The translations under genes were made by a program, and so were the position numbers. The notes below the pieces were generated by a model that did not search any database, was not told where the DNA came from, and saw only the letters and a program-made list of their open reading frames with translations. DNA of 64,000 bases from contig JAAKBF010000250.1 in NCBI GenBank assembly GCA_012656075.1, positions 1 to 64,000 on the forward strand. Direction: 5' to 3'. How positions within the stretch are numbered: the stretch's first letter is position 1; each line of letters begins with the position of its first letter. The DNA is from Phytophthora hibernalis (taxonomy: Eukaryota > Oomycota > Peronosporomycetes > Peronosporales > Peronosporaceae). This document shows positions 20,234-31,622 of the stretch, in pieces.

Positions 20234-23200
20234 ATGGAGGATGGCGGACCCCAGGCGGAGCGTTCTCGACGTCTGGAGACACAGGGGCGACTGCAGCAGC
20301 TTCCGAAGATTGTGGCAGATGTGAAGCCAATGGTGGCGCCTTCCTGCGTCGCTGGCTGCTGTGTGGAGAGTGCAAAACTCGCAGACGAGAGGGATTTCCT
20401 ACGGAATTATGCAGAGAGGCTCCTGGTGCAGTTACGAGGACTATTGCAACGCTATGGGGAGCTGGAGAGACTCAAGACACTGGCAGATGCAACGCAGGAC
20501 GAAGAGGAGCCGAAGGAACGACTTGCGCCTTGGCTCACGGCTTCTGAGTACACGAACCCGCTACTGCAGGCCTACGACATTAAGATGCAGGAGCTGGTGG
20601 GGTTGAGAGGTTATTGGTAGAGTTTTTGTGTGTTTTAATGGTATTTTTGTGGGGATTTTGTGTAGGAGACGGCGTTGGGGGATAATAGGAAGGCGATGGA
20701 GCGCGTTGCAGCGCGTGCGGAGGGCCTCACGAAGGAGAACACGGCGTTGAGACAGTGAGAAATTGTGAGGGTTGGGAGGGAAATGTGGCTCTGGGTGTGA
20801 CTTTTGAATTTTGTAGGGAGCTGGAGGTGGCGGGCGAGAAGATGGTGCTGCGGATGCAGAACGAGCCCAAGGAGATGCACGCGATGAATGATGATCTGCT
20901 GAACATGCAGGGAGAGGGAGAGTATTTGCAGGAAATCAACGAGAGGATCGACGTACTCATGGCGGAGAACAATATGCTGATGGAACAAGTATCACTTCAG
21001 GACGACGAAATTGGGGTCATGAAGAAGGAGCTTACGGACAGAGATCAACAGCTACAGGTTATGGGGCAGAATTTCAACGAAGCTACGCTGGCGTTGCAGG
21101 AGCTGCGTGACGCTTGCTCGCAAGTGCGAGAGGAGAAAACTCATTGTGAGCGACAGCTACAGCGTTACGCAGCTTCAATCGCAAAGTTGGAGAGTGCTAA
21201 AGAGTCTCTAACGGAGCAGACAGACGAGGTACGCAAGGAGCGAGGTGATCTGGAGAACCAGCTTGCAGAGTACGAGGAAGTGTTGGAGAAGATGAAGAGG
21301 AGCGGTGAACGCAAGGATGAAGCCTTTTCCACGCGGTATCAAAACGTATGTGTGCGTCTGCGGGAACTTACGAACGCGCTCGAGAAAAAGGATACGGCCT
21401 TGAACGAGCTGCAGGAGCGCAACAGCGGGCTGCAATCCGAGTTAGAAGCCGTACGTCAGGATTGCGAAGGCATGCTGAATGTTCTCAACAGCATGGAGAA
21501 GCAACTTACACAATACTGCACGCGGGAGGACGCAGTCACCGAGGTAAGGATGAATCCTAACGATTGCTAGGGTAACACAGTTACTCGTGGCGTGCTAACA
21601 TTCGGTATGTTTGCATTAGCTGGAATCTGAATGCAAATTAAAGGTCGAAGAAGCTATCCTGGAAAAAGAAGAGGTTTGTACGACTAACCGGCAGTGGCTT
21701 TTGTGGAGATTATCTGAATGTGGCAATTTCCTTGTTGGTTTACGCAGGTAGCTGCTCGTGAGCTGCAAAGTCGACGAGAGATTGCTAGACTGTTAGATCG
21801 ACTAAGACAGCAAGCTGCAGAACACGTAAAAGCTCAAGAAGAGAACCTAACTGCTGTCGTCCGCAAGCATGAGTCTAACATGAGCAATCGGGAGCAGGAG
21901 ATAAGATCGCTCAATGCTGAGCTTAACGATCTACGTTCCAAAATGGAGGTTACAGTGAGGAACCAGAAGGAGACAGACAGGAAACTTGGGGATACGATCC
22001 GACGGTCTAAGGACGCAAGTATCGCATTTGAGGCGAGTTGTCTGTTGGATACCAGTGTCCATTTGCACTTTTCTTGAGACCAGTCATACTAATTTATTGT
22101 TTTGTGAACTCATTAGAAAAAGCTGCAACATCTGAGCGAGCGTGCCACAACAGCAGAGGAAGCACGAGATACGGTACGTCTCCAATTCCAACGTGTTTCT
22201 TTCGACCCAAGCTGCTAAACTGACACATTGGTCTTGCTTTGCTTTGTTGCAGTCAAGTCACTTAGAAGCCGAATATCTTGAACGGATCCGATCGAAAGAG
22301 GATGCACTCACAAAAATACGAGCTGAATTCCGTGACCGAGGGCAGGAGTTAAATGTGCGTACAAAGGACAATGTGTTGTAGTTCAGGTGGCAAATGTGAA
22401 CTGCATACTAACAGCCTCGCGTGGTGTGTCTACGCAGGAGCGAATAAGCTTACTTGACCGTGAGCTAGAAATGCGACGCACCGAGGCTCGTGAGGCAAAA
22501 GACGAGAGTGAAGAGCAGCATCACAAGGTTCAGCTACTCAATGATCAGCTGAATAAGGTCAAGGCAGATTTTGCAAACCGATTCACGAACGAATTCGAGA
22601 TCCTGCATCAGCAAAATCGCGATCTGAAAGCTCAAGCTGCAGAGATGGAGTACAAGCTGTCACAGGCGAAGAAGGATGTGGCTTCGGCTTTAGATAGTTC
22701 CCGTAGCCAGCGAGAACGGAGCGAAGTCAGACTGATTGCAGAAGTAGAGAGCTTGAAAGGAAGGATACAGTCCCTCAAGGAGGAACGCAAACGAGCAGAC
22801 AAGAGTCGACAGGAAACAGATGCAAGGGGATCGGTTCTGTCGCTGCAGGTTCAGCAGCTGAGTCGGGATCTGAGCGATGCGAAGGAGTTGCTGCTTGAAC
22901 AAGAACACGCTTGTGATGATAGCGACCGAAAGGTGTCGGAGCTGAGTGCGCAGCTGACAGCCTCGCTTTCAAAGCAGCAACAATTCTACAGACAAGAGCG
23001 CGAGCTTCGGACGGCGCTAGAAAGGATGACGCTTGAGAGATCACGGATGGAGCGAGAAGCTACGGTACGTTGTCAATTTCTGCAAACAAGCGTGAACCAA
23101 TTCATGCTGACGTCTGTTTGATGCATGTGTAGATGGCTCGAAAGAAAGTTGAGGAATACCGCAGTAGCAGCTACGCATTTCTACCACTCTCGCATTCGCG

Positions 23201-23309
23201 GATGCAGATTGACCTAAAAGAGTCGCCCAGTAGTGTCCCGCGCGACGTTAGAGTAGAGCAGTTTGACCCAACCGAGAAGGCTGGTGTTCGATACCAAATG
23301 CCAGCTTAG
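20234..23309 (+). CDS. Long coiled-coil protein, possibly centrosomal/ciliary
   Basis: The ATG at 20234 starts MEDGGPQAERSRRLETQ. Exons can be followed through about ten short introns (for example near 20618-20664, 20757-20817, 21543-21620, 22033-22117, 22354-22437, 23065-23133), ending in a stop at 23307-23309 after YQMPA. Nearly all of the roughly 900 residues are heptad-rich (LQEINERIDVLMAENNMLME, LLDRELEMRRTEAREAKDE, LQVQQLSRDLSDAKELLLEQ). There is no globular catalytic domain and no membrane segment. The make-up and length recall centriolar appendage coiled-coil proteins such as the CEP83 type, but composition alone cannot separate that from other coiled coils, so I give no symbol. Confidence 0.75.
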
Positions 23310-23370
23310 CTCATAGAGATTACTTTGGTTTCTAGCAGTGCATTGCACTGGACACTCGCCTACCTAACAT

Positions 23371-25388
23371 CTACTTGGCGAATAAAAGGCTGGCGTTGGT
23401 TCCTCCAAAACCAAACGAGTTCGTGAGAACTGCCCGTAGTTCCTTCTCCTGAGGCTGATTTGGCACGTAATTCAACGTGAACTCCTCTGTGGTCTCAGTG
23501 AGGTTGAGGGTTGGAGGCATCACATTCTGCAGCAGTTATTCGCCACAAAAGTGCTTTGTCAGTAACACAATGTAATTGAGACTTCAATATCCAAGAACTT
23601 ACATGCTGAAGGGCTTTGATCGAGAAAATTACTTCAACGGCACCAGCTGCGCCAAGCAAGTGACCTATAGCTCCCTGATATACATACACCAACAAAGAGT
23701 GGTGAGCCTCAATCACTGCAAAGATATACCCTCTCGTCAAAAGGGACTATACCTTCGTAGATGACATCCCAAGTTGATCAGCATGATCCCCGAAAAGCTT
23801 TTTCACAGCCGCATTTTCAGCGCGGTCGCCCAACGGGGTTGAAGTCGCGTGGGCATTGATGTATCCAATATCTGACAATGCAAGTCCAGACTGTGCAAGC
23901 GCCGATTGCATAGCTCGTCGAGCACCATCTCCTGTTTCAAGGGGGCCGTAATGTGGTTACTATCACCACTCAGACCATAACCCCGCACTTCAGCATAAAT
24001 TCGGGCACCACGCTTCTTGGCATGCTCGTACTCCTACAGATTTAGAGCAATGTTACATGACAGCGTTTTGATGGAAGAAGCACGGGCAATTTCCGCACCT
24101 CAAGTACAACAACGCCAGCTCCTTCTCCCATCACAAAGCCGTTGCGCTGTGAGTCAAACGGCCGCGATGCTTCTTGCGGGCGATCATTGAACTTTTGCAT
24201 GCACATAATATTTATCCAGGGTTAGCACATCAACTTCTACCAGCAAATATGAAAAGAGGCACAATGTTGCCTTACCGTGGTGGACAAAGCTTGCGCACGC
24301 AAGAAAGCGCAGACAGAGATTTCATTGAGAGAGGCTTCGGTTCCTCCGGCAACCATTACATCGGCATTTCCGTGTCGAATTAAATTCGCAGCATCCCCAA
24401 TGCTGTGACTACCCGTAGCGCATGCCGTCACACAAGAGTGATTCGGCCCCTAACATAGCAATCATAGCAACCCATCCCAGTCAACACAATTGTGTTTCAC
24501 CACTGAAAGACACCCATCCGTACCTTCAGTCCGTGCTCGATGCTCACGTGACCTGCTGCAAGGTTGATGAGAATCCTCGTCACGAAAAACGGCGAAACGC
24601 GGCGGTATTTCTGTCAGATAAAAACAAGAGGAACCCACATTTTTCAATTAGCTCAGTTCTTGTTAAACACATTGCCACGGATCCGTACCTTGTCCTTAAT
24701 GAGCTGCCCGACGTCCATGACCTCCTGGATATTACCCATACCCGCACCAATAGCCACACCCTACAAAACCCGACCGAACCTATGAATACCTTCATCAATG
24801 GACTACAACCCACAATTCAACACCCACCGCTCGCTCTCTCTCTTCGTCCGACTGAGGACTCCATCCCGAGTCCTTCAAAGCTTCATCAGCTGAACCACCC
24901 ACATAAACCCAACAACATCAACTTCTCCGCTACACTACAATACTTCAACAATTTAACCCAACCTGCTGCCAATGTGAACGCGATAAAGTCGGGTTCTTGT
25001 GACCGGAGGCTCTTCAAATTGACCCAGTCTTTCGTTCTGAACGCCCCATCTCCTTCTCCTCGGGGTACAACCCCACCAATAGTACACTGGAGTCCTGTGT
25101 CTTTCAGAGCGTCCACCGTCTAAGATTCACAATAAACAATTTAACAATATTAATTATTAATACAATACATCACTACAATACGTTCAAAATTGTCAATATG
25201 CGTATGTATCATACTTGGATGGCACATTGCGAGTCCAGTAGCGCGTCCCACGAGCGAGAGACGCCGACACCGAACGGAGTGACGGCGCCCAATCCAGTCA
25301 CAACCACGCGGCGACTGGGCGCGGGCGGCGGCGCCGCGAACGAGAGCGTCGAGAAGCCACGAGCCACCGACGAAGACCGACGCAGCAT
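23371..25388 (-). CDS. Mitochondrial beta-ketoacyl-ACP synthase II
   Basis: This condensing enzyme extends acyl-ACP in type II (mitochondrial) fatty-acid synthesis. The ATG at 25388 gives MLRRSSSVARGFSTLSF, an Arg/Ser-rich targeting peptide, then RRVVVTGLGAVTPFGVG. Ten exons: 25388-25215, 25119-24963, 24889-24828, 24760-24689, 24610-24524, 24449-24276, 24191-24099, 24033-23753, 23674-23603, 23526-23371. All catalytic residues are present: Cys in TACATGSHS, His in NAHATSTPLGD, Lys in SSTKG and His in GAIGHLLGAAGAVE; the C-terminal loop NSFGFGGTNA is intact. The frame slips once at the G-run 23941-23945 (plus strand); with one extra base the protein is 442 residues, normal for KAS II. I judge that an assembly error. 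A decayed tandem copy follows. Confidence 0.9.
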
Positions 25389-25429
25389 TGAAGCAATTAT
25401 TGTTATTGGAAGTGGGACAAGTTAAGTCA

Positions 25430-25562
25430 GAGTCGCAAATCGTTTTGACAGGGTCGCAAATCGTTTTTCACAGGGTCGCAAATCGTTTTTGACAGGGTCG
25501 CAAATCGTTTTTGACAGGGTCGCAAATTGTTTTTGACGGGGTCGCAAATCGTTTTTGACAGT
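25430..25562. repeat. Six tandem copies of a 22-bp unit
   Basis: The unit is close to GGGTCGCAAATCGTTTTTGACA. GTCGCAAAT recurs about every 22 bp from 25432 to 25541, with occasional base changes (CACA, TTGT, GGGG). It starts about 40 bp upstream of the start codon of the functional ketoacyl synthase gene, that is in its promoter. No such array precedes the decayed copy. Confidence 0.85.
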
Positions 25563-25746
25563 TTTGGTAAAACATTAACCTAAAACTACGTGAAATGCGC
25601 AACCGCTCCGAAAGGTCTAGCACTTGTGTTGAATTTATCTTGGTGTATATATTTTTATTGAACTCGAATATTTATTGACTCGAGAGTGGGTGTCGACTTG
25701 GTGAACAGCTTGCAAGTTGAAGTTGACGGTCTCGATGTCGAGCTCT

Positions 25747-27775
25747 TCAGACGATTGGGTTAATGTTGGCAAACAAGAGGCAGGCGTTGGCTCCTCCGAA
25801 ATCGAACGAGTTGGACTTGACGGCGTGGAGCACCTTCTCCTGCGGTTGGTGCGGGACGTAGTTGAGCGTGAACTCTTCAGTTGTTTCTGTCAGGTTGAGT
25901 GTGGGAGGCATCACGTTCTGTTCGGGTACCATTCAAGTGAAAAAGTTTGTGAGAATGGCCTATTTACTTAAGTACAGAAGATGCTACAAACTTACGTGGT
26001 GAAGTGCCTTGATCGCGAAAATGGCCTCCACGGCACCAGCCGAACCTTGCACATGACCAACAGACCCCTGTACCAATTGTGAAACATTAGTTTTCACGAA
26101 GCAGCACTGGATGATCTACACATTGCGTACCTTTGTGGACGATACTCCAAGTTGATTGGCCTGGTCGCCGAAAAGGGTCTTGATAGCCGTGTTTTCGGCG
26201 CGGTCACCGAGAGGCGTACCGGCCGCGTGCGCGTTGATGTAGCCAATGTCTGAAAGCGCGATTCCAGACTGCGCAACGGTGGACTGCATAGCGCGGCGAG
26301 CACCGTCACCGTTTTGCAGTGGAGCAGTGATGTGACTGCAGTCACCACTAAGACCATATCCTCGCAGCTCGGCGTAGATCCGGGCCCCACGCTTCTTGGC
26401 GTGCTCGTATTCCTACATGGCCATTAATTGTAAGCAAATGTTTACAGCCTGCGGGTAATATCCATAAGCTTACCTCCAGAACAACAATACCAGCGCCTTC
26501 ACCCATGACGAATCCATCGCGCTTTGCGTCAAACGGCCGAGATGCTTCTTGAGGGCGATCGTTGTACTGTTCGTTTAGAGAAACCAGACGTCAATATCAA
26601 GCGTACCAGCCAAATAATGGCCGTACAACCCGACCAACCTTCGTAGAAAGAGCCCGCGGGCGGTCGAAAGCACAAATGGCCATCTCGTTGATGGAAGGCT
26701 CAGTGCCTCCGGCAACCATCACGTCTGCATCTCCATGTTGAATGAAACGAGCAGCGTCACCGATGCTGTGACTACCAGTGGCGCATGCTGTCACGCAAGA
26801 ATGGACGGGTCCCTAAATCACAGTCGATCACAGAGCATTCAAATAACCCGTCAGGTCGATACAAGGAGCTAAACTCTGAGAAAGAGAATCGCTACCTTTA
26901 GTCCATACTCAATACTGACATGACCCGCAGCGAGATTGATCAGTATCCTTGGCACGAAAAATGGGGTAACTCGGCGGAATTTCTGCAAGGAGTACCGGTA
27001 ACAAGAAAACTCGCATCAGGCAATTGCACGATTTGAACACTACGCCGCCATTGACACCCAGCAGCACCTTTTCCTTGATGAGCTGGCCAACGTCCATAAC
27101 CTCTTAAATGTTGCCACACGCAGCACCGATAGCCACACCCTGTCAACAAAACCATCAACCGTCAGCTATCAACTCGCACAAATAAGTATTCCCCAACGAG
27201 CACCCTACCACTCGCTCACGTTCTTCGTCTGACTGGGGCTCCATCCCGAGTCCTTCAAAGCTTCTTCAGCTGTTCCACCAACTTGTCAGCGTCACTTCAC
27301 GAACAACAACAGATCGTGACGAACCTGCAGCTAGCGCCATGGCGACGTGATCCACCTCCTGAGCTCTCAAACTCTTAGGGTTCGTCCAGTCCTTCGTATG
27401 GAAAGCTCCATCTTCACCCCCTCTCGGCACACCGTACAATTGAGTCCCGAGTCCAGCAACGTGTCAAGTGTCTGGAACGCACAACCTCATCTTCATCAAA
27501 ACTCAATATTTCTCATTGCAACACAGAGTTAAATTCGTACGTGGATGGCACATTGAGAAGCCAAAACCTTCTCCCGCGCACGCGAAACACCGACACCATT
27601 CGGTGTCCAGTCCAGTGACCACCACACGACGAGGAGGAACTGGTGGTGGAGGAGCGAACGAAAGGCTACGAGTCGCCAAGGCAACTTCATGTCGTACTGC
27701 AGCAGCAGTGAACATCATGTCGAGGGTGAGGGATTCGTTGTGATCCATGGACCTCAATGGCCTCGTGGTGGTCAA
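25747..27775 (-). pseudogene. Decayed tandem copy of beta-ketoacyl-ACP synthase
   Basis: Exon order and much of the sequence match the gene at 23371-25388 (for example TACATGSHSIGDAARFIQHG and QNVMPPTLNLTETTEEF). The active-site Cys and NAHAAGTPLGD His remain. However, the N-terminal exon lacks about 8 nt after RRVVVTGL, the second exon lacks several bases around CTV..PRG, and one base is missing in GWS-P, all shifting the frame. The C-terminal loop NSFGFGG reads NSFDFGG. Unlike most frame breaks in this window these are multi-base losses outside single-base runs, so this copy looks like a genuine pseudogene. It begins with an open frame holding RSLSFAPPPPVPPRR, the counterpart of the targeting peptide. 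Confidence 0.8.
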
Positions 27776-27844
27776 ATGAACGGATACCTGATCATAGTTA
27801 CCATAACTATGCTACCAGTGTACGACTACCGATAGTGCCGATAC

Positions 27845-28061
27845 GCAATCTTATTGGTCAATGTAAAACATTCTTATTAGTCAATATAATACATCCACCC
27901 CATTGGTCAATATAAATACTCCCACCTCATTGGTCAATATAATACGCACACATTATTGGCCAATATCATACACTTACGACGATACAATACGCTCACATCA
28001 TTGGTCAATATATTACATCTACCTCATTAGTCAATTTAAACCATCCACTTCATTGGTCAAA
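27845..28061 (+). promoter_or_regulatory. Promoter array of ATTGGTCAAT-like repeats
   Basis: Between 27845 and 28061 an element close to C-ATTGGTCAATATAATACAT recurs about eight times, spaced roughly 23-50 bp, ending 1-10 bp before the ATG of the TBC-myotubularin gene. Variants are ATTAGTCAAT, ATTGGCCAAT and ATTGGTCAAA. Each core contains an inverted CCAAT box. CTCATTGGTCAATAT, present in one copy, is close to the oomycete initiator/flanking consensus GCTCATTYBNCAWTTT (established for Phytophthora promoters). A function as stacked start sites or NF-Y sites is inference. Confidence 0.65.
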
Positions 28062-31000
28062 ATGCAAGCGACGTTGAACTCGCTTCTCATTGGCGGATAT
28101 CCAGATCAGATACTTATCAACATGCAGAGTCATGGAGTGCGCTGGGCGGCGGCGTTCGGGCTTCAAGACGCCGTCCTAACGGCCCAGAGAGAGCGCTACG
28201 AGCGTCTGAAGCAGCACCTGGTGTTTCAGATCGACGCGGAGGGCATCACGGACCCTCTTACAGCGTCCAGTCACGCTTCAGACGGCAGTTGGGGCCAATA
28301 CTTCACGGACGAGAGCTTGTTGGAGGAGATTAACACGGATCTGGACCGTCTGTACCCCTCTGGCAATGAGAGCTTCTTCCAGAATGAACTGTACATGACA
28401 ACGCTGCGTCACGTGCTGTTTGTATGGTGTCGACTGCATCCAGATGTGGCCTACCGTCAAGGCATGCACGACGTGGTGGCCGTAGTGCTCTACGCCTTTT
28501 ACAGCCTTCAGAACAAGGTGAAGAACCTATAAAACTGCCCAATCAGGCAGAAGCAGACACTTTTCTCGTGTTTGAAGCCGTGATGCTGTTCCTGAAACCC
28601 TTCTACGAGATCGTCAAGACCACGAGACGCGATACAGGCGAACGGGCCAATGGAAATCGACTGTTTGGGAGCTTTACGCTGAAGGAAAATGAAAATGGTT
28701 TTGGGGATGTAGAGGTTGGAAGTGACAAGAAGCCGGCGCTGCATCGACTGTGCCAGCATATCCAGTATGAGCTGTTGCAGCAGAAGGACCCGCAGCTGTA
28801 CTACCACTTGAAGAACCTCGATATTGTCCCGGAGACGTATTGTTTGAGGTGGATCCGCTTGCTCTTTGCGCGTGAGTACGCTTTGAACGAGCTCTTGTGC
28901 GTTTGGGATGCGATGATTTTGGATACTACGCGTCCGGCGATTGAGTTTCCAGCGATCAATATGACGGACAAGTCAGATAACGACTTGCTGCAGCTGCCCA
29001 GGTTGGTTACTAAAAGTGACGAGGCGGCTTGGATCGGATTCCCGCTGCTGCGTTTTCTTTGCGTTGCACGATTGCTGCAAATGTCGTCCCAGTTGCGTCT
29101 GTCCGATAATACCGGGTGTCTGCGCCTCCTCATGCGGGCGTACCAAGAGGAAGAGGTTGCTTTGGAACAGAAAAATCGCGCATTGGAACTCACGAAGTTT
29201 GCCAGGATTTTGCAAAATCCTATGGTGGAGGAATCTGCGCAGAGCGATAATACTTTCAACGGAAAAGAAGGAGCTGATTCCCGTGTAAACTCTGACGCGG
29301 TTGAAGTCGTTCAGTTTCAAGAAGGCTCGCTTGGTATCATCTTAACAGCAGCCGGTGCCCCATATACTGATCGCCTAGCGCTGAAAGCTTTACGAGAGAC
29401 CCAGCCACGAAGAATGGGGTGGGCCAAGCTGAGGCTAGTGGCAAAATTCGTCTCGGTGATCTTCTCCAGTCGATCAATGGTGTACCAATTGTTGGAGTGA
29501 CAACAGAAGAAGTGAAGCGCCGCCTTCAGCTCATCAGCCGTCCGATATACATTGGAGTTGCTCACTGTGGTGATGCCTTTGCGGACCCTGATGCTATCGC
29601 CGCCTCTGAAGCCGTCGAAACTTCCGAATCTGCAAGCTCAACGGTATATTCGGATACTGCACTATCTGAGCTAGTGCAACCAGTGTTCTTACCTGGTGAG
29701 TTATGCTACGCCAACGTCGAGACTAATATGCAGCGACTGGTGCTGTCTCATGATGGATCGTGCCTATCTCACTACATCAGCGGAAAGTTGTTCATCACGA
29801 ACTACCGATGCTTTTTCACGCGCCTGCTCGGCCGCGGTGAAATCGATTGGCAGATCCCCGTGCTATCCATCGCCTCAATTGATCGTATTGACCCTCGCGC
29901 GGTTTCTTCGACTGGCGCATCTGGCCTGTCAATGGATAATGCTCAAGTCGCTCTTGGCTTTGCCCCAGACGACTCGTACAAGGTCGTCATTCGTTGCAAG
30001 GACACACAAGTGGCTCGTTTGTCGGTTGCAGACCACGGCGAGTACAGCAAGCTCGTGAAGTGCTTGAGTTTCCTAGCGTTCCCAAAAAGTTTGTTGGATT
30101 CCTTTTGCTTCGCGTACTCCCCTACGGTGGCTCCATCGGAAGAAGTGCAGTTCGACATTCGGCAGGAATACGCCCGTATTGGTTTGCTTTCCTTCCCAGA
30201 CCACCTGCGCTGCATCGACCAATCTTCTCAGTACACACTCTGCGATACGTATCCCCGACACCTTATTGTGCCTGCTGATATCTCGGACGTTCGTCTCAAG
30301 GCAGCAGCCGCGTTTCGGTCGCACCAGCGGATTCCAGTCGTAAGTTGGATCAACCGCAGCAATGGAGCCACGATTGTTCGATCCAGCCAACCCCTTGTGG
30401 GATTGAAGTCTGCGCGCAGCGGGGAGGACGAGCTGCTTGTCCGTTTACTTTGCTGTTCGAGCAACAAAAAGGCGTATGGGCGCTATGCGATCATGGATGC
30501 ACGCAGCCAACTTGCTGCCGTGGGCAACAAGGCACTGGGAAAAGGCACGGAGATCTCCAGCAACTACCGTGGGGCTAAGCTCATGTTCCTAAACATCGAC
30601 AATATCCACTCGGTGCGTCAGTCACAGCTTGCGTTAGCTGCAATCTTTGAGCCCAAAAAGAGCTCGAGCGAGGACACGTCCAGCAGCTTCTACGGACGGA
30701 TCGACAGTTCCGGTTGGCTTCGTCACGTGCGACTGGTACTGAAGGCGTCGGTGGAGCTGGCGCACACGGTTCACAACGGCACATCGGTGCTGACGCACTG
30801 CAGCGATGGTTGGGATCGTACGGCGCAAATGGTGGCGTTGTCCGAGTTGATGCTGGACCCGTACTACCGCACACTCCGCGGGTTCGAGGTGCTTGTTGAG
30901 AAGGAGTGGTGTTCTTTCGGACACCAGTTCGCTCTGAGGTCGGGACACGCTCGTAGCGATGTGTCGAACGAGCAGCGGTCGCCCGTGTTCCTGCTTTGGC

Positions 31001-31481
31001 TGGACTGCGTCTGGCAATTCATTCGCCAGTACCCAACAGAATGTGAGTTCAACGAGCGTCTGCTACTGACTCTCGCCGACCACGTGTACTCTTGCAAGTA
31101 CGGCACTTTCATGTTCGACTGCGAGCGCCAACGGTGAGTTCTGATAACTTTCTCATCTCACATCTCGCACCTCACTAAAGTCTTTTATGCTTTTAGAAAG
31201 GACTTCTTCGCCAAGCATCGCGTCTTGTCAATCTGGAGCGAGATCAACAGCCAGAGTGAGCGCTTCACGAACCACATGTATGCGCCCAGCGAGCAGGCCA
31301 CCGTTCTGTCACCGAGCACACTCTCCAAGAACATCAAGTGCGTAACTTTCCCAGCTTCAGTGTCATCCATGTATAACACTAACTCTATCTATCCCTTCGT
31401 TGATTCAGACTGTGGAAGAACTACTTCTGCCGCTGGGACCCCACCGTGATCCCTCCCGTGCCTGCTTTCCAATGCTACTGA
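28062..31481 (+). CDS. TBC RabGAP - PDZ - PH-GRAM - myotubularin fusion protein
   Basis: Domains in order: a TBC1D5-like RabGAP (residues about 20-330) with the Arg finger motif INTDLDR and the Gln finger in YRQGMH; a PDZ-like domain (about 410-500; GSLGIILTAAG, IRLGDLLQSINGVPIVGV); a PH-GRAM domain (LPGELCYANVE.., KLFITNYRCFF); and a myotubularin phosphatase with the intact CX5R loop HCSDGWDRT. Exons 28062-31133, 31197-31337 and 31409-31481. Two single-base losses are needed for one frame, at 28517-28518 and the G-run 29416-29419; the total then is 1095 residues. Myotubularins remove the 3-phosphate of PI3P and PI(3,5)P2 and TBC domains switch off Rabs, so one chain could end both signals on endosomes. 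Both active sites look competent. Confidence 0.85.
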
Positions 31482-31622
31482 CTTCGTCCTCTGAAAAACA
31501 ATGTTAGCCATGTTTTTCATCTACTTTTCCTTGTATAACCTGATACAGCTGCTCAGTATAGCATTTGACAAGTAGCGGAGACCACCACATCAAGAAAGAC
31601 GTGTCAGCAGCTCCCGATCGCC

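Noticed and set aside
24422..25123. 233-residue plus-strand open frame
   Set aside because: It runs across exons and introns of the minus-strand ketoacyl synthase and has no family resemblance.
25430..25562. CRISPR-like array
   Set aside because: Units are head-to-tail with no spacers, in a eukaryotic promoter; a simple minisatellite.
28518..28546. 29-nt intron restoring the TBC frame
   Set aside because: The length would fit the frame shift, but it is far shorter than the 50-75 nt introns here; a missing base is likelier.
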